DNA of 64,000 nucleotides, from contig NC_091933.1 of the NCBI RefSeq assembly GCF_041260155.1, positions 24,647,174 through 24,711,173 of the forward strand, written 5' to 3'. This document shows positions 15,301 through 25,462 of this stretch, piece after piece. The position numbers and the translations under genes are program-made. The stretch comes from Ptychodera flava (taxonomy: Eukaryota; Hemichordata; Enteropneusta; Ptychoderidae). The first letter of the stretch is position 1, and the number at the start of each line of letters is the position of its first letter. The notes under the pieces were generated by a model, which was not told where the DNA came from, did not search any database, and saw only the letters and a list, made by a program, of their open reading frames with translations.

Positions 15301-18300
15301 GCGAGCCATACATATCCACATGTATGTTTCTGAATGCTGGTAAATTCTTTCCTCAAATAATTGGCACATGTAGGTTTTCTACAAAAATTCAATAGAAAGA
15401 TCACAGCAGCCATTACAATTTCATGTTTATATGTACAACAAATATCATTCTACAACATGTCTAAGCCTCAGACAGATTGGAATATGACATTTTACAAAGC
15501 AGTTGTATGCTTACTTGTTGTGCTGCACATTACCAGCACCGATAGCGTGAAATTTCACCGGTGAACATCGCAGATGCACTTAATTGTGCAGGCACATTTT
15601 ACGTGAGGCTCAAATTTGTTGACTCTGATAATTTTTTGCAATAATGTACAAGGAATAAACTTTCCATAAATTTTAATTATGGTAGATTATTTAGATTAAT
15701 TATTGTGACAAACTTTTCAAGCTTCAAATTGCTCTACATTACCATTATCATGGTATGGTACATGTATCTCCAGGGTTGGGTGACATAAATTTTTGTGACT
15801 AATGTCCGGACCTAAAGATGATACTTCTTGATAAGTACATCGTGTCATAAGACAACAGTGCTGTGGGAATATTGAACCAATCACAGCACTTGTATATAAT
15901 ACAAGTCAAAGCATATATGCTCCTTATAAGCAAATTACTCCACTGTACATGAAGAAGAACTGCTCTATTGCTAATATTCAAATGTATTGACTCATGAGAT
16001 ACTGATACATTTTAGAAAATTTAGCAGATGAAATTATCACTCTTTCATCTGTTCTGATATACTTCCATCCAATAAAGATATCAAAATGAACAAAGAAAAA
16101 CAAAATTGTTCTTTGTATTCTACATTTCATATATTTAATACACATATAATTATATACAAGATATATTCATACATACACCTTTATATATGCATGTGTATGT
16201 ATAAATTTTGTGTGTTACATTTTGTCATGCTCCCAAGGGAAATTACTCAAAAGTACGGATCACAGAATGTTGAACTTTTTATTCATTATATTAGTCTTGT
16301 GAATCCTAATGAATATGGTGTTATTTTATTATGAATTCTGTTTCTCATGACAGCAATGTCTAGCATTCGAAAAGCTGTAACAGTGATCTGTCTCAAAAGT
16401 CGCTCATTTGTATGGAAAATAAATAACACTGCAGTTGATCTGTACAGAATGAAGAGAGACTTTCCATTATTCTCTAGTTCTTGTTCAATTTACACTTGGC
16501 AGCTCAGCAATATTTGAAAAGACAAAATTCTACTGTGGCAATTGTATACTTTTATATACATAGAAGAAAGATGATATTGGAGTCCTCATTTCAAAACACA
16601 CATAAATCCTGCCATGAAATTCTGAGATGTAAATTAAAATCTAGACTTTCTAAGGTCTGATTTCAAGACCACATATATATATACACGTAGTAAGTGCTCT
16701 GTCAATAGCCCATGAAGTACAGTGTACCATATGTATCGGCATATTTGCAAGACTAAGAGATATATTTGCATATGATATATTGATAAAGAGTTTTTTTTAC
16801 CATCAATTCTTGCTGTGCAGAAAACAGCTGATATCCATTACAAAATTTTTAATATTGATTTCATCCAAATCAAAAAATTAATTTTGTGTTGTAATTTCAG
16901 TAAAGCTAATTTACGGACATAATTGTGACATGGGTCAAATTGATATGCAATTTGAACTGTACAATCAAAATCCTAACAACCTATTTGCTGCACTCTTCAT
17001 CAAATTTCTGTCCCACAGTGACATATCTCATGTATATGTGGGACAACTATAACGAGGGAGAATGAACTGACATGTTGAAGGCACAGTATGTGCACGTAGT
17101 CAACAGACAGTGCAAGGCCCTGGATATCAGAGACACAGACAATTAGGCTACTCAGATCTATACCAGCTGTTGTATGGTACATGTGTTCTGATCCATGTTT
17201 TGGAATAGTAAACCTTTGAATTCCTTTGAATGTTGAAAGCTAGCTCACAAAAGGAAATTTGCTCACTGATTTATTGCTGTCATCAAGGAGAATGGAAATG
17301 TCAAATGTTTTGAGTTATGCTATTAAACCACATGGATAATTGCCACATATAAATGACAATATCACAAAGTAAATTTGTTTTGTTTTGTGTTGTTTCAAAA
17401 AGTCTTGTTTTACATCAGCTGTATCATTTGGCAAATGTTTCCAAGATTTGAGTGATCAGATGATATCTCAACTTAACTCAGTCATATCAATCATTGAATC
17501 ATAGCTGATGATGCATGTATGCAACAAACAGCAATACGTTTGCATGTGTGCTAAGCGACGTCTTGCGTCCTAATAGCTATTTGAAGTCATATCCTATCCT
17601 GGGTATTATATATACTACATGTGCAATGTATGTACAGGGGCGGTGAATGACGTAAGGATCATTTGTGCTGGAATCACTTTGAGTGCATAGCACCATCTGT
17701 TTGACATTGGCAGTGTGAATGATCTACAGGCATATTATTATAAAAGCACCAAACTCCAATCAACATGTACTCATCAACAGATCCTGGAAGCAGACCAGCT
17801 CAGACTGGGCAGAGTTTGCCAAATAATGGACTTGCTCGTTAGCAAAAAAATGACGTTAAGTCACTGACATCTCCTTCAATTGCCCTATTCAGACAAACTG
17901 GCAAATACAGGTAGATCATTTTGTGCCACATGTCCAGTAATCCTTGTACTGAAGGGCACAATCCACCCAGCCAAAGCAGTGGACATCCTAAACTTTTTTT
18001 CAAGCTTGTTCCTCTCTGGGTCAGAACCATAGTACTTGTATGTACATGTACAAGAGGGTAATAATAATATACTGATAAGTACTTTGTTACATACAGGAAT
18101 TTGATTTTCACATGATTGTTTCTCTGAGCTGAATGAGGACATTGATAGAGTGCTGTTTAGAATTCTTTCATTTGACATCATGAACAGCTTGTCCAAAACT
18201 AACAAATAACATTATTTATATGTAATGGACAATTTTTTTCTATTTTTAAAGGGAGGGATTGGGGTACATACAGGGCAGGCATACTCACAGAGTTACAGAG

Positions 18301-21300
18301 AATTACACAGAGAAAGAGAAATGTGAAATAAAAAGCCAAAAACAAACACAACAATAGATACTGGATCAAAAACTTGTAGTCTTTATCGTATGTCCAATAC
18401 GTAAAGTGTTGTACAGAGTCAACGACCCAAGAATTTATCACAGGTTGTTGTTCATCACTGTCGATTTCCAATTATGTGACGTCAATTAAAAGATCAACAT
18501 GAGTGGGCTGGCAGTAATATCCCTGCTTTCCGACTGGGATTCAATGGTGTCAGCTGAGAGATAGATGTGTACTGACTATGACTAATGTCTCTATGACTAC
18601 ATCACAAACATAGACATAATAGTATTACATGATGAAAAATGAAAAAATAAACATTTTGTTACATGTTTACAGTGCCCGTTTCCTTCCTTGCAATTCATGC
18701 CTGTATGAACAAACAAACAAACAAGCAACATCTCCATGTACAAGATGGCTGATATCACAATTCCTGGTATTAACCCTTTGAGCGCTGCAATTATTCCCAT
18801 TAAACTATAGTGTGCAACATTTTACCAATTTTGTGAATTTTTCTGTAATTTTTTTGACTATTTTGCATCAAATGAACATCACATTTTATTGGCTTCAGAT
18901 TTTTATCAAAATTTTAGCAAAAGTTAGAAAAAAATTGACTGGTGTATATTTTGATATTGGCGACAAAAATTGCCTTTGGCACTCAAAGGGTTAAAATAAA
19001 TAGCATGAATTTGTGGATTTGTTGAACTTAATTGACACGTTACAGATTACTGAAAGGTTGAGTTTTTAAACCAGAAATTATTGAACAAAAGCTCAATTTT
19101 TTCTTGATACTGAAGAAATCATGTTGTAAATTTTCTGCCAGAACAACAAAACAGAAAGTTTCGTATATCGGTTTAACCAAGAAAGGGTATGGAGTCACCA
19201 GAAAGAGTGTTGGGTAAATTGCTGACTCAGCAATTTGCCTAACCGAGAGGTCATTTCTTCTGAACTTTCTCAAAAAAGCATACATCTTATCGATTGTCAT
19301 TCATGTTCACACTAATGCTAACAACCAGTTCTTAACCAAGAGGTGTTTTGATCACATAATATGATATGGATATGGCCAAAACAAGAAAAGGTTTTGTTTC
19401 TCACCCTGGCACACGCCAGTCTAGCCTTTTTTTCAACCATCTCTTCAAAATTAAAGATGGAAAAATAACAGTGTGCAACACAATCACATGGTAGAAAATT
19501 GTACTGTCCATAGGATCACATGTATACACTACATAGTTAGTTCTGAACAGCAAATTTTAAACTGTTATCACCTTGCTGTACGTCAGAATTACCGCTGCAT
19601 GAGGACAATTTGTTATCATGGTAGTGGTTCTATCTTTATGAGCTAAAAATATGAAAATACAACAAAAAAATGCACATCATATTAGTCAGAGATCTAAGAT
19701 TAGAAACAAACCTGTAACTTCATATGGCCTAAAAGATTTATGAGGTAAACAAGAAAATGGATGCTTGTACCATGTAATGGAGTCATAAATTTATCTTGAA
19801 AAATAATTCTGCAGAGATAACAACAGAAGTTAAACTCTATTACTGGTGCTGACGTACAGGTAAGGCAACACTGGTCACTGTCGCCAAAGGAATAGTGAAA
19901 ACTACTTGAAGGTATGATCCTTTCTAACATGTATGGCAGTCCTGACAGGAAAACCGGATAAAAGTTGAAAAATATAATGATGAAACAGAGTGTCCCACAT
20001 ACTGTATATTCGAATCCAATGTCCTGATTTGCATCAGTTTATGATACATTTCATTTTCAGTAGTTTTATATTGCACATATATCTGTCCATTTTATCTATC
20101 AGTTTGATGTGAACTCATATAAACCATTTTATTTTCATTATTTGATTTATTCATTAATGTAATCATGTGCTAATTTGCTCTGGAGGCTATTGTAAATGAT
20201 AAACGTTACGCATGTACACAAATTTCATCAATAGTTACCCATTTCGAAGTGTCCGTAACAAGGGGATATACTGGAGCTATATATTCACACTGAAATTCAA
20301 ATCATATTGGAGTTACTTTGTATGATGAAAAGACTGTGCTCAGATCTCTATGTGTGGTAGGAAAATTCTCAATTTACATGAAACGTCTCTATCAATCAAA
20401 TCTTATGACTCTAATTCATCATTGCCATGGCAACTGAGATGGGAATCTCATCTCAGGCTGTAAATTAGTCACGCATACATGTACAGTAACCACGGATGGC
20501 CTTCAAAAGATGTGAGGTCCATTTGTGCAATGGTGATCTTGTGAAAATTGAGAAAATAAAATACATGTACAACTGATCCAAAAGATGGTATGAGAAATGA
20601 AATGCAAGTCAAACTCTAAACTGATAACTCGAAGACAAATATAGAACCCTTTCTCTGTTTCTATCTGAACAGTATGAGTGGCATGAGAGTATTGTAAGGG
20701 CAAACCATAGACCTAGGTCTATGGGCAACTATTATTTATTGTAAAGGTAAACTTTTGTTTAGTTTAGAGGTGAACCATTGTTTTCAGACGTCTTGGTACT
20801 CATGTACTCTGTGTTGTCTATCTATTTCTTGAAAAGAAAACAATTGTACAAAATTGACAATTACCATTATAATCTCCCTAAGTGACTGAAGAAATGTCCT
20901 ATCTGGTTGAAAAAACACATCACCACGGGCATTCCATAAAGCTGGATAAATTGTTCACAACTTTCCAGAGTACTGGCCTAGGGTGTTCCTTGTCCTACTC
21001 TGAGTTTTATACCAGTATGTTGCATCTCATGATAAATTTGTAAATAACTTTTATACCGCAAGGAATTAATAATTTTTGGTTGATATTTACAATTTGTCTG
21101 ACTTCAAGTTTCCTACAGCCTCACATGGCACACACAACAGGAAAAATGCCATTATACAGACATTGGGGATGGTATTTGTCGAGTAATTACATTTCATATC
21201 ATCTTGAGGACCGACCATGTATAACATGTTAGAAGAACATCAATGTACGTCATAGCTTGATGATATTGCCAAAGTTTACTGTAACGCCCCCCATTACCTG

Positions 21301-23845
21301 GTATTAATAACAAATAATCAAGTACATTGTATTTCTGGCACTGAAGATGAGCGGCTCATCTTCAGTGCCAGAATACGTTCGCGCAATATCATCTGACTGT
21401 GAAATATTCCATGAAACAAAGTAGGGTATGAATGGCTCATCTTGGACAAATGGCTAGTGAACAATGGGGGTCAACATCAGCCTGCAACGAAAACACAACT
21501 CTGGCATGGTTTGAACATCCTAAATTGTAACACACCTCATCCGCAGTCTGTATTCTAATTCGCCAATTGATAGTCACGTGGGATGCGTTCTTTTTGTGCT
21601 GATCCACGTAAACGACGTCATCAGGCATCATTTGTTGGAACTGTTGCCTGCCAGGCATCAGTTCCGAAAAATGATGCCCGCTGACGTCAAAAACGATATT
21701 TGACGCGAACGCGGACCGGAATGTAAACAAAGATGTCGTCTGCAGCCAATCGAAACTATAATCCAGAATTTTTTTGGTTTATCCTACTTTCTGAAGAAGA
21801 ATTGAATGCTTTGGTTTCCAACAAGGACTCGAAACGGACGAAAACTATAATCAAAGGTGAATTGAACGTTTTGCAGAAGTATTGCGATCTTTTTAGGAAA
21901 AACTTTTTCTCACTGAACCACTCAAACATATTACATCATAGACCTACATGCGACAAGTGTTGTGTATAGTACGTTCTTATGCATGGCTACGGATGAGGTG
22001 TGTTACAAAACACATATTGACTGGCATGAGGGCAACAGCATACGTCTTTAACCCCTCGGGCCTGTGAGTCACCCCCAAAAACAGATTGTTTCCCTCGGCC
22101 TACGGCCTCGGGAAACAGTCTGTTTTTGGGGGTGACTCACAGTCCCTCGGGGTACAGACGTATGCTGTTGCCCTCATAGCCAGTCAATATGTGTATACTG
22201 CAAACTGAGAATTGTAGCAAAATAGACTTGCATAAAAGACTAACTCATTTTAGGACTCTTCAGTCCTTTACGAATTTAACGCTGTTTGTTAAATCAATAA
22301 CAATATTTTGATGCAGTTGGTTAACCATCAATTCAACTGACATGTGCAATGTATATGTAGCTTAATACTATGCACATTTTGGTAATGTTTTGTCAGCTGG
22401 TATCTTTCCATAATTAGCTTACGTCCATTTCCTCCAAATTGAAAAAATGAATAATTGATTCAAAAGAAATTGAATATGTTAATGTGACATCAACTAGAAA
22501 ATATGCAAAAAATAGATAAAGTAATTACGGTCATCTATGAAAACATATTAGAGTTTGTGAGTCCTTTGCAACTTCCTCTTTTAGAAAATATACCCTATCT
22601 ACCAATTAATTAATAAATTTACTGCCGCAAATGTCAATTGCATGACCTATCTTGAAATGATGAAGTTACATGTCATATCCAAGGAATAGCACAGTATTTA
22701 CAGTAGGCATTTGATCATACTATCATAATATGTGGAAAACACAGAAGGAACTATGGCTTTCTACAAAAGTCGGTGTACCGGTATTGATGGCACTGAATAC
22801 TGTTATACCTTATATATCTTACTATACTGTTAAAAACTGCACATTATTGCAAAAGTTTGGACACAAAAATTTAGCAAAACTTATCCTTTTTTATCCAAAT
22901 CACTAATCACTAATTCTTGCCCTGATGGATTGATTGTCAAAAAACTATACGAATAAAAAGATATCAGAAATTAAGGGGACACATCGTACATATGTTGTTG
23001 ACTGTGGTGCTACCAGTAGTTACGAACATTGACAATGTTATATACAGGTACACGCACCCTCTGAACACAAACAACACATTACAGTATGTGTTGTCAGGTC
23101 GGGTAATCTAAGCCCTGGCCCAAGAATATCCTGTATACTATTTTAAGTGTTACATACCACAGTTCACCAAGTTACAGAATATTATTTCATTCTGCACCCA
23201 TCAAATAGCCTAATGTCAAATCTGGGTGAGTAACTCACTGACCCTTGCACAGAAAATAGAAAGATTTCAACCGCATAACAACTATAGTGTGTTGTTGTAG
23301 TTGGTTTTTAGGTTTTTTCAATACGTATGTAACATAAAATGAGAGGTTTTAGTGTTGGATTTACCTGATAAAGTACACTAAGGAGGAAGCCTCTTGTTTG
23401 TTAATAAATTATTGTTGTTTTTACTGTCTGGTTGTAATTGTTAGCATGCAAAGCCATGACTCAGAGGGTGTTTAAGACAGACATGCTGTAAATAGTACAA
23501 TGCAAATATAACGTCAACTGCTCTACCTATTTATAAAATTACCATTCTAATAACTGGAGTGTACACAGGATCAGTTATGTGGTTACTTTTGGATAACACT
23601 GAATGCAATGACCTATTTACACCGTAATGACAAAACATTCTTGAAATGAGGTAAAGCTTAAGCCACAGTCCAGGAAAGAAAAACACCCAAATTTCAGTGA
23701 CCAAGCAGTCCCCATGGCAACCCAAAACAACGCCTGAACATGTCACAATGCGTGGATGAGACGGATGCAGAAATGATTATTTACCTCGTAGAAATTCTGA
23801 CATCGATTTCTGGAGCTGACTGGCAGCGTAGCTTACAGTAAGCAT
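350..23845 (-). CDS. PTPDC1: PTPDC1-like protein tyrosine phosphatase, 3' end beyond window
   Basis: Phosphatase of the PTPDC1 family; in vertebrates it is linked to cilium length and cytokinesis. Exons in order of translation: 23845-23785, 14484-14241, 11274-11194, 10301-10183, 7871-7771 (or 7688-7588), 6091-5976, 5566-5477, 4726-4627, 4174-3461, 2914-2885, 451-350. All have GT/AG borders and matching phases, giving 586 codons up to the window edge. The N-terminal cysteine-rich stretch (FCGGRNCKYCNP) and QRPGEHSSCGN match the vertebrate protein. The P-loop HCHAGLGRTG gives catalytic Cys207 and Arg213. The general-acid loop is FGWDDYG with Asp178. Exon 9 codes a Ser-rich, basic, probably disordered region (residues 305-542), and exon 11 ends in a conserved EEDPYVLCGLMYSWLEHLK block. 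The C-terminus lies left of base 1. The first exon codes only about 20 residues; ATG 23845 was chosen because it splices in frame. An alternative Met lies five codons into exon 2 coding (near 14475). Confidence 0.95.
452..2884. other. PTPDC1 intron 10
   Basis: A 2.4-kb intron between the exons at 2885-2914 and 350-451. No coding segment was recognised. It contains an imperfect inverted repeat near 2053-2122 (arms of the form CAGCTATC plus GGCGGGGT) and a minus-strand CTCF-like match at 1403-1418. Reading frames here look like chance. Confidence 0.6.
2915..7587. other. PTPDC1 introns 5 to 9
   Basis: Outside the exons at 3461-4174, 4627-4726, 5477-5566 and 5976-6091 this stretch is intron of 450 to 1500 bases each. 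No mobile element or RNA gene was recognised. Confidence 0.55.
7588..7688 (-). CDS. PTPDC1: PTPDC1 alternative exon 5b, duplicate of 5a
   Basis: Also exactly 101 bp, with acceptor ATCAACAG and donor GTATAG and identical phases. It reads VFFYNFAWRDHGV followed by GSLRNILDMVKV and ending FALEQGK, 25 of 34 residues identical to exon 5a. Asp178 (WRD) and the hydrophobic core positions are kept, while charged and flanking loop residues change (D177R, Y179H, G175A, R182G). Its open frame, intact splice sites and substitution pattern argue for a used alternative exon rather than a dead copy. Expression is inferred, not seen. Confidence 0.82.
7771..7871 (-). CDS. PTPDC1: PTPDC1 alternative exon 5a (general-acid loop)
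   Basis: A 101-bp exon read as VFFYNFGWDDYGV followed by RSLPSILDMVKV and ending FALQEGK. It is bounded by a TAG acceptor and a GTAAAC donor. This is the version closest to the vertebrate sequence (FGWKDYGV). It enters in phase 1 from the exon ending at 10183 and leaves in phase 0 to the P-loop exon at 6091. It lies 82 nt upstream, in gene sense, of its duplicate. Because 101 is not a multiple of three, including both copies would shift the frame. Confidence 0.93.
7872..10182. other. PTPDC1 intron 4
   Basis: Intron of 2.3 kb upstream of exon 5a, containing the MITE at 9193-9612. Nothing else was recognised. Confidence 0.55.
9193..9612. mobile_element. TA-flanked MITE, ACCCTATYRATTCGACC family
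   Basis: A 420-bp non-autonomous DNA element in PTPDC1 intron 4. The left end reads CCGTAAAACCCTATTGATTC after a TA; the right end is the inverse, CTGTAAAAACCCTATC on the other strand, followed by CA. Internal half-sites of the form ATTCGACCA recur through its length. The TA target and TIR suggest the Tc1/mariner-pogo group. Related copies lie at 32750-33157 and 36226-36335. Confidence 0.75.
10302..11193. other. PTPDC1 intron 3
   Basis: Intron of 892 bp between the exons at 11194-11274 and 10183-10301. The only long frame, at 10664-10921, has no recognisable family and lies antisense to the gene. Nothing supported. Confidence 0.5.
11549..11757. repeat. Three-copy tandem repeat, unit 64 to 70 bp
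   Basis: A unit beginning CTTGTTGTGAAATT starts at 11549, 11613 and 11683. It continues through CAGCTACACTGAT and AAAGATGATTACGGTATTC. Units differ by small indels. It lies in PTPDC1 intron 2; no function is apparent. Confidence 0.85.
12821..13015. mobile_element. TTAA-flanked MITE with AGGTATACTGTCACCTGT ends
   Basis: A 195-bp element. TTAA at 12817-12820 precedes AGGTATACTGTCACCTGT, and the inverse ACAGGTGACTGTATACCT is followed by TTAA at 13016-13019. A TTAA target is typical of the piggyBac and Kolobok groups. It is the first unit of a chain of TTAA elements in PTPDC1 intron 2. Confidence 0.8.
13020..13090. mobile_element. Single inverted arm of the same MITE family
   Basis: Seventy-one bases that are the inverse of the left half of the neighbouring MITE (shared ATCTGTGATTGGTTAGAT and CAGTATACCT). 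It is bounded by TTAA on both sides (13016-13019 and 13091-13094). Probably a second insertion or a fold-back product. Confidence 0.7.
13095..14065. mobile_element. 971-bp TTAA-flanked non-autonomous transposon
   Basis: The ends are GGTGGTTGGAAAGGCTA and its perfect inverse TAGCCTTTCCAACCACC. TTAA lies on both sides (13091-13094 shared with the preceding element, and 14066-14069). The interior is AT-rich and codes no recognisable transposase. It lies in PTPDC1 intron 2. Confidence 0.8.
18774..18990. mobile_element. TTAA MITE with CCCTTTGAGYGC ends (copy 1)
   Basis: A 217-bp element between intact TTAA duplications (18770-18773 and 18991-18994). The ends CCCTTTGAGCGC and ACTCAAAGGG form the TIR. 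TTAA plus a CCCTTT end suggests a piggyBac-derived MITE. Related copies: 35481-35652 and 52744-52955. Confidence 0.8.
21333..21373. repeat. Perfect 20-bp hairpin with one-base centre
   Basis: Arms TTCTGGCACTGAAGATGAGC and its exact inverse are separated by one base. The loop is too tight for a microRNA precursor, so it is better read as a palindrome scar or cruciform site. It lies 150 bp left of the TIR element at 21525. Confidence 0.8.
21525..22008. mobile_element. TIR element carrying a recombinase-like N-terminal domain
   Basis: Bounded by an inverted pair TTGTAACACACCTCATCCG (21525) and its inverse ending at 22008. Inside is the plus-strand frame at 21733-21969. No clear target duplication is visible. 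Its right end abuts the 185-bp palindrome starting at 22010. It may be a truncated DNA transposon or a first exon caught between short repeats. Confidence 0.6.
21733..21969 (+). CDS. Tyrosine-recombinase (Crypton/KIAA1958-like) N-terminal domain fragment
   Basis: A 78-residue frame starting at an ATG. The segment LSEEELNALVSNKDSKRTKT followed by a predicted helix and ELNVLQKYC resembles the N-terminal core-binding segment of Crypton-derived and KIAA1958-type tyrosine recombinases, where a 'xDKDSKxT' motif is common. No catalytic domain follows; the frame stops just before the right TIR. It sits antisense inside PTPDC1 intron 1. Family assignment is from memory of the motif and is moderate only. 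Confidence 0.4.
   Translation: MSSAANRNYNPEFFWFILLSEEELNALVSNKDSKRTKTIIKGELNVLQKYCDLFRKNFFSLNHSNILHHRPTCDKCCV
22010..22194. repeat. 185-bp near-perfect palindrome
   Basis: The two halves are inverse copies: ACACATATTGACTGG at the left and CCAGTCAATATGTGT at the right. Inner parts match through GTGAGTCACCCCCAAAAACA and the centre lies near 22102 (CGGCCTACGGCCTCGG). GC content rises above the surroundings. It looks like a fold-back MITE. Confidence 0.85.
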
Positions 23846-24060
23846 GGTCTGACGATCACACGAGAGAGAGAGAGAGCAATAAAAGGGATCGATAGGATAA
23901 AAGAGCGAGAGTGAGACGAGCCACGTACGGTGGGTAAACAAGAGACAAGATGTACGCGTACAGTGTGCTGATCAATACAATAGACTAACTAGTAACTGGA
24001 TAAAAGACGTTTAAACAGGATAATAAAGGCAGAGATACGGGATGGTTGTTAGTGTTCTTT
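23846..24060 (-). promoter_or_regulatory. Presumed PTPDC1 5' UTR and promoter side
   Basis: Sequence upstream of the PTPDC1 start codon. It holds a short GA/TC run (23862-23877) directly before the ATG. No TATA box was recognised and the transcription start cannot be placed; a further non-coding exon upstream is possible. Confidence 0.3.
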
Positions 24061-24491
24061 CTATATTATCAACTCTTCTTCAAAAGCGACAATTTTAACC
24101 TATGGCTGTGTTCCTCAGCTTGACAGTAGTAAGCTTAAGTTCTGGTTTCGATATTAAAAAAACAGTGGGTTTCGATTTGTACACGACACAGCGGCATATA
24201 TATATCAACGTGTTATTCTGTAAATGGGTCTTTCGGCAATACCAAGAGTTTTGAGTAGAATCTCAGAGAGTTGTGCGACAGACTGATACCCGAAAAAGGT
24301 ATCTGTTAGAAGTAGATGTGTTACCTTGTCAGTTTGACGCCCGTGCTATCGTCGTTTTGGCTGTTCTGCGAGAGACCTATGAGTACACGGTCGATACTTG
24401 TCCACAAGTATGTTATTTCATTAGAGGTCATGTGACACGCTTGCTTCTGCATGTCCGCAATAGAGGGCGCCCTAAAAGTGTCGAGTGTATT
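24061..24491. other. Upstream of PTPDC1, no gene recognised
   Basis: The open frame at 24273-24578 runs into the LINE insertion and has no family resemblance. A CTCF-like match GCAATAGAGGGCGCC lies at 24457-24471. Confidence 0.5.
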
Positions 24492-24507
24492 AAAAGCCCA
24501 GTGACTG

Positions 24508-25223
24508 TCTTACTGACAGGTACAAAGCTACTCTATTCAGCCGTCTTAATTCAACAGAAATTGTCAGCAATTCAGTAAATGATTTAAATTGGAAGATTTT
24601 CCATCGAGGCCTAGTCACAGGAAGCTTGGCCAAAACTTTCAATTTAAGTGATGGGAAATGCCATATTTGTGGCCAAGAAGAAACACTGGAACACATCTTA
24701 TTTGAGTGTAAATATGTTAAAGAAATCTGGCAGAAATGTATTTCTTTCTTTGTCAGAAACCACAACTTTGGTAATAACATCAATATCAAAAGATTAGCAA
24801 TTGCAGGAATCGAAAATGATAATAATGCAACATCTGACATTATTTACTGTATTACTTCCTTTGTAAAATATACAGTTTGGAATATTCGAAATTCGGTTAC
24901 TCTTGATGGGATTAAAGTTTCCCTTCAATCCTATGTCATGCAATTGAAATGTCATCTCTCTTCATGGATGAATACATTGTATTTCATTTATAAGATGATG
25001 AACAAAACTGAGGATTTTATCACAAAGTTTTCAAGCCTTGTAAGACTGGAAGGAGAAGAATGCATCCTGAATGCATTCATATGATGATCTTTGTAATCAA
25101 ACAGCTAATTATTTGTTTTTTCACACAAGACGCATTGTAATTTTAATGCATTCACAGTTATGTAGATTTGTTTTATTTGTGACTATGTTGAAATAAATTT
25201 ATCTTTTTCAAAAAAAAAAGAAA
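24508..25223 (+). mobile_element. 5'-truncated LINE, 3' end with poly(A) and 16-bp target duplication
   Basis: The open frame up to the stop at 25084 is the C-terminal end of a non-LTR reverse transcriptase protein. It has a zf-RVT type knuckle, C-x2-C-x7-H-x4-C, in CHICGQEETLEHILFEC. An AATAAA signal lies near 25191 and an A-rich tail ends it. AAAAGCCCAGTGACTG is found directly before (24492-24507) and after (25224-25239), a perfect target-site duplication. The intact frame and duplication point to a fairly recent insertion. No RT catalytic domain is present. Confidence 0.88.
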
Positions 25224-25299
25224 AAAAGCCCAGTGACTGCCCAACAATGGAATTATAGCACAGCCTAAGGACCTCACACATCCAACACTACACTACTGA

Positions 25300-25462
25300 C
25301 ATTTGTTATAGTCATTATGTTATTGAAAATATTTTTTGTACATTATTTGTTTGCTTTACAGTTATGTAGACATTACGCTTCATGTTGATGCTAGACATAT
25401 CAGTCACTTTTTTGTGAGTAAATTTTACTTTCCTTTCAAAAAAAAATAAAAAAAAATAAAAA
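25300..25462 (+). mobile_element. Older 3' tail of a related LINE
   Basis: Shares ACAGTTATGTAGA and the A-rich tail pattern with the LINE just to its left, and is likewise followed by a variant of the same flank (AAGCTGACTGCCC). No frame remains. It may be an earlier insertion at the same site. Confidence 0.45.

Larger units (their letters stand above)
14485..23784. other. PTPDC1 intron 1 (9.3 kb)
   Basis: A large AT-rich intron. Recognised contents are the TTAA MITE at 18774-18990, the hairpin at 21333-21373, the TIR element at 21525-22008 and the palindrome at 22010-22194. Long parts (14.5-18.7, 19.0-21.3, 22.2-23.7 kb) show nothing beyond AT-rich unique-looking sequence. Confidence 0.55.

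Noticed and set aside
21333-21373. microRNA precursor
   Set aside because: A one-base loop and 20-bp stem cannot form a Drosha/Dicer substrate.
21437-21730. Minus-strand 97-codon frame opposite the recombinase-like frame
   Set aside because: No family likeness; runs through the left TIR and looks like a shadow, though a divergent promoter cannot be excluded.
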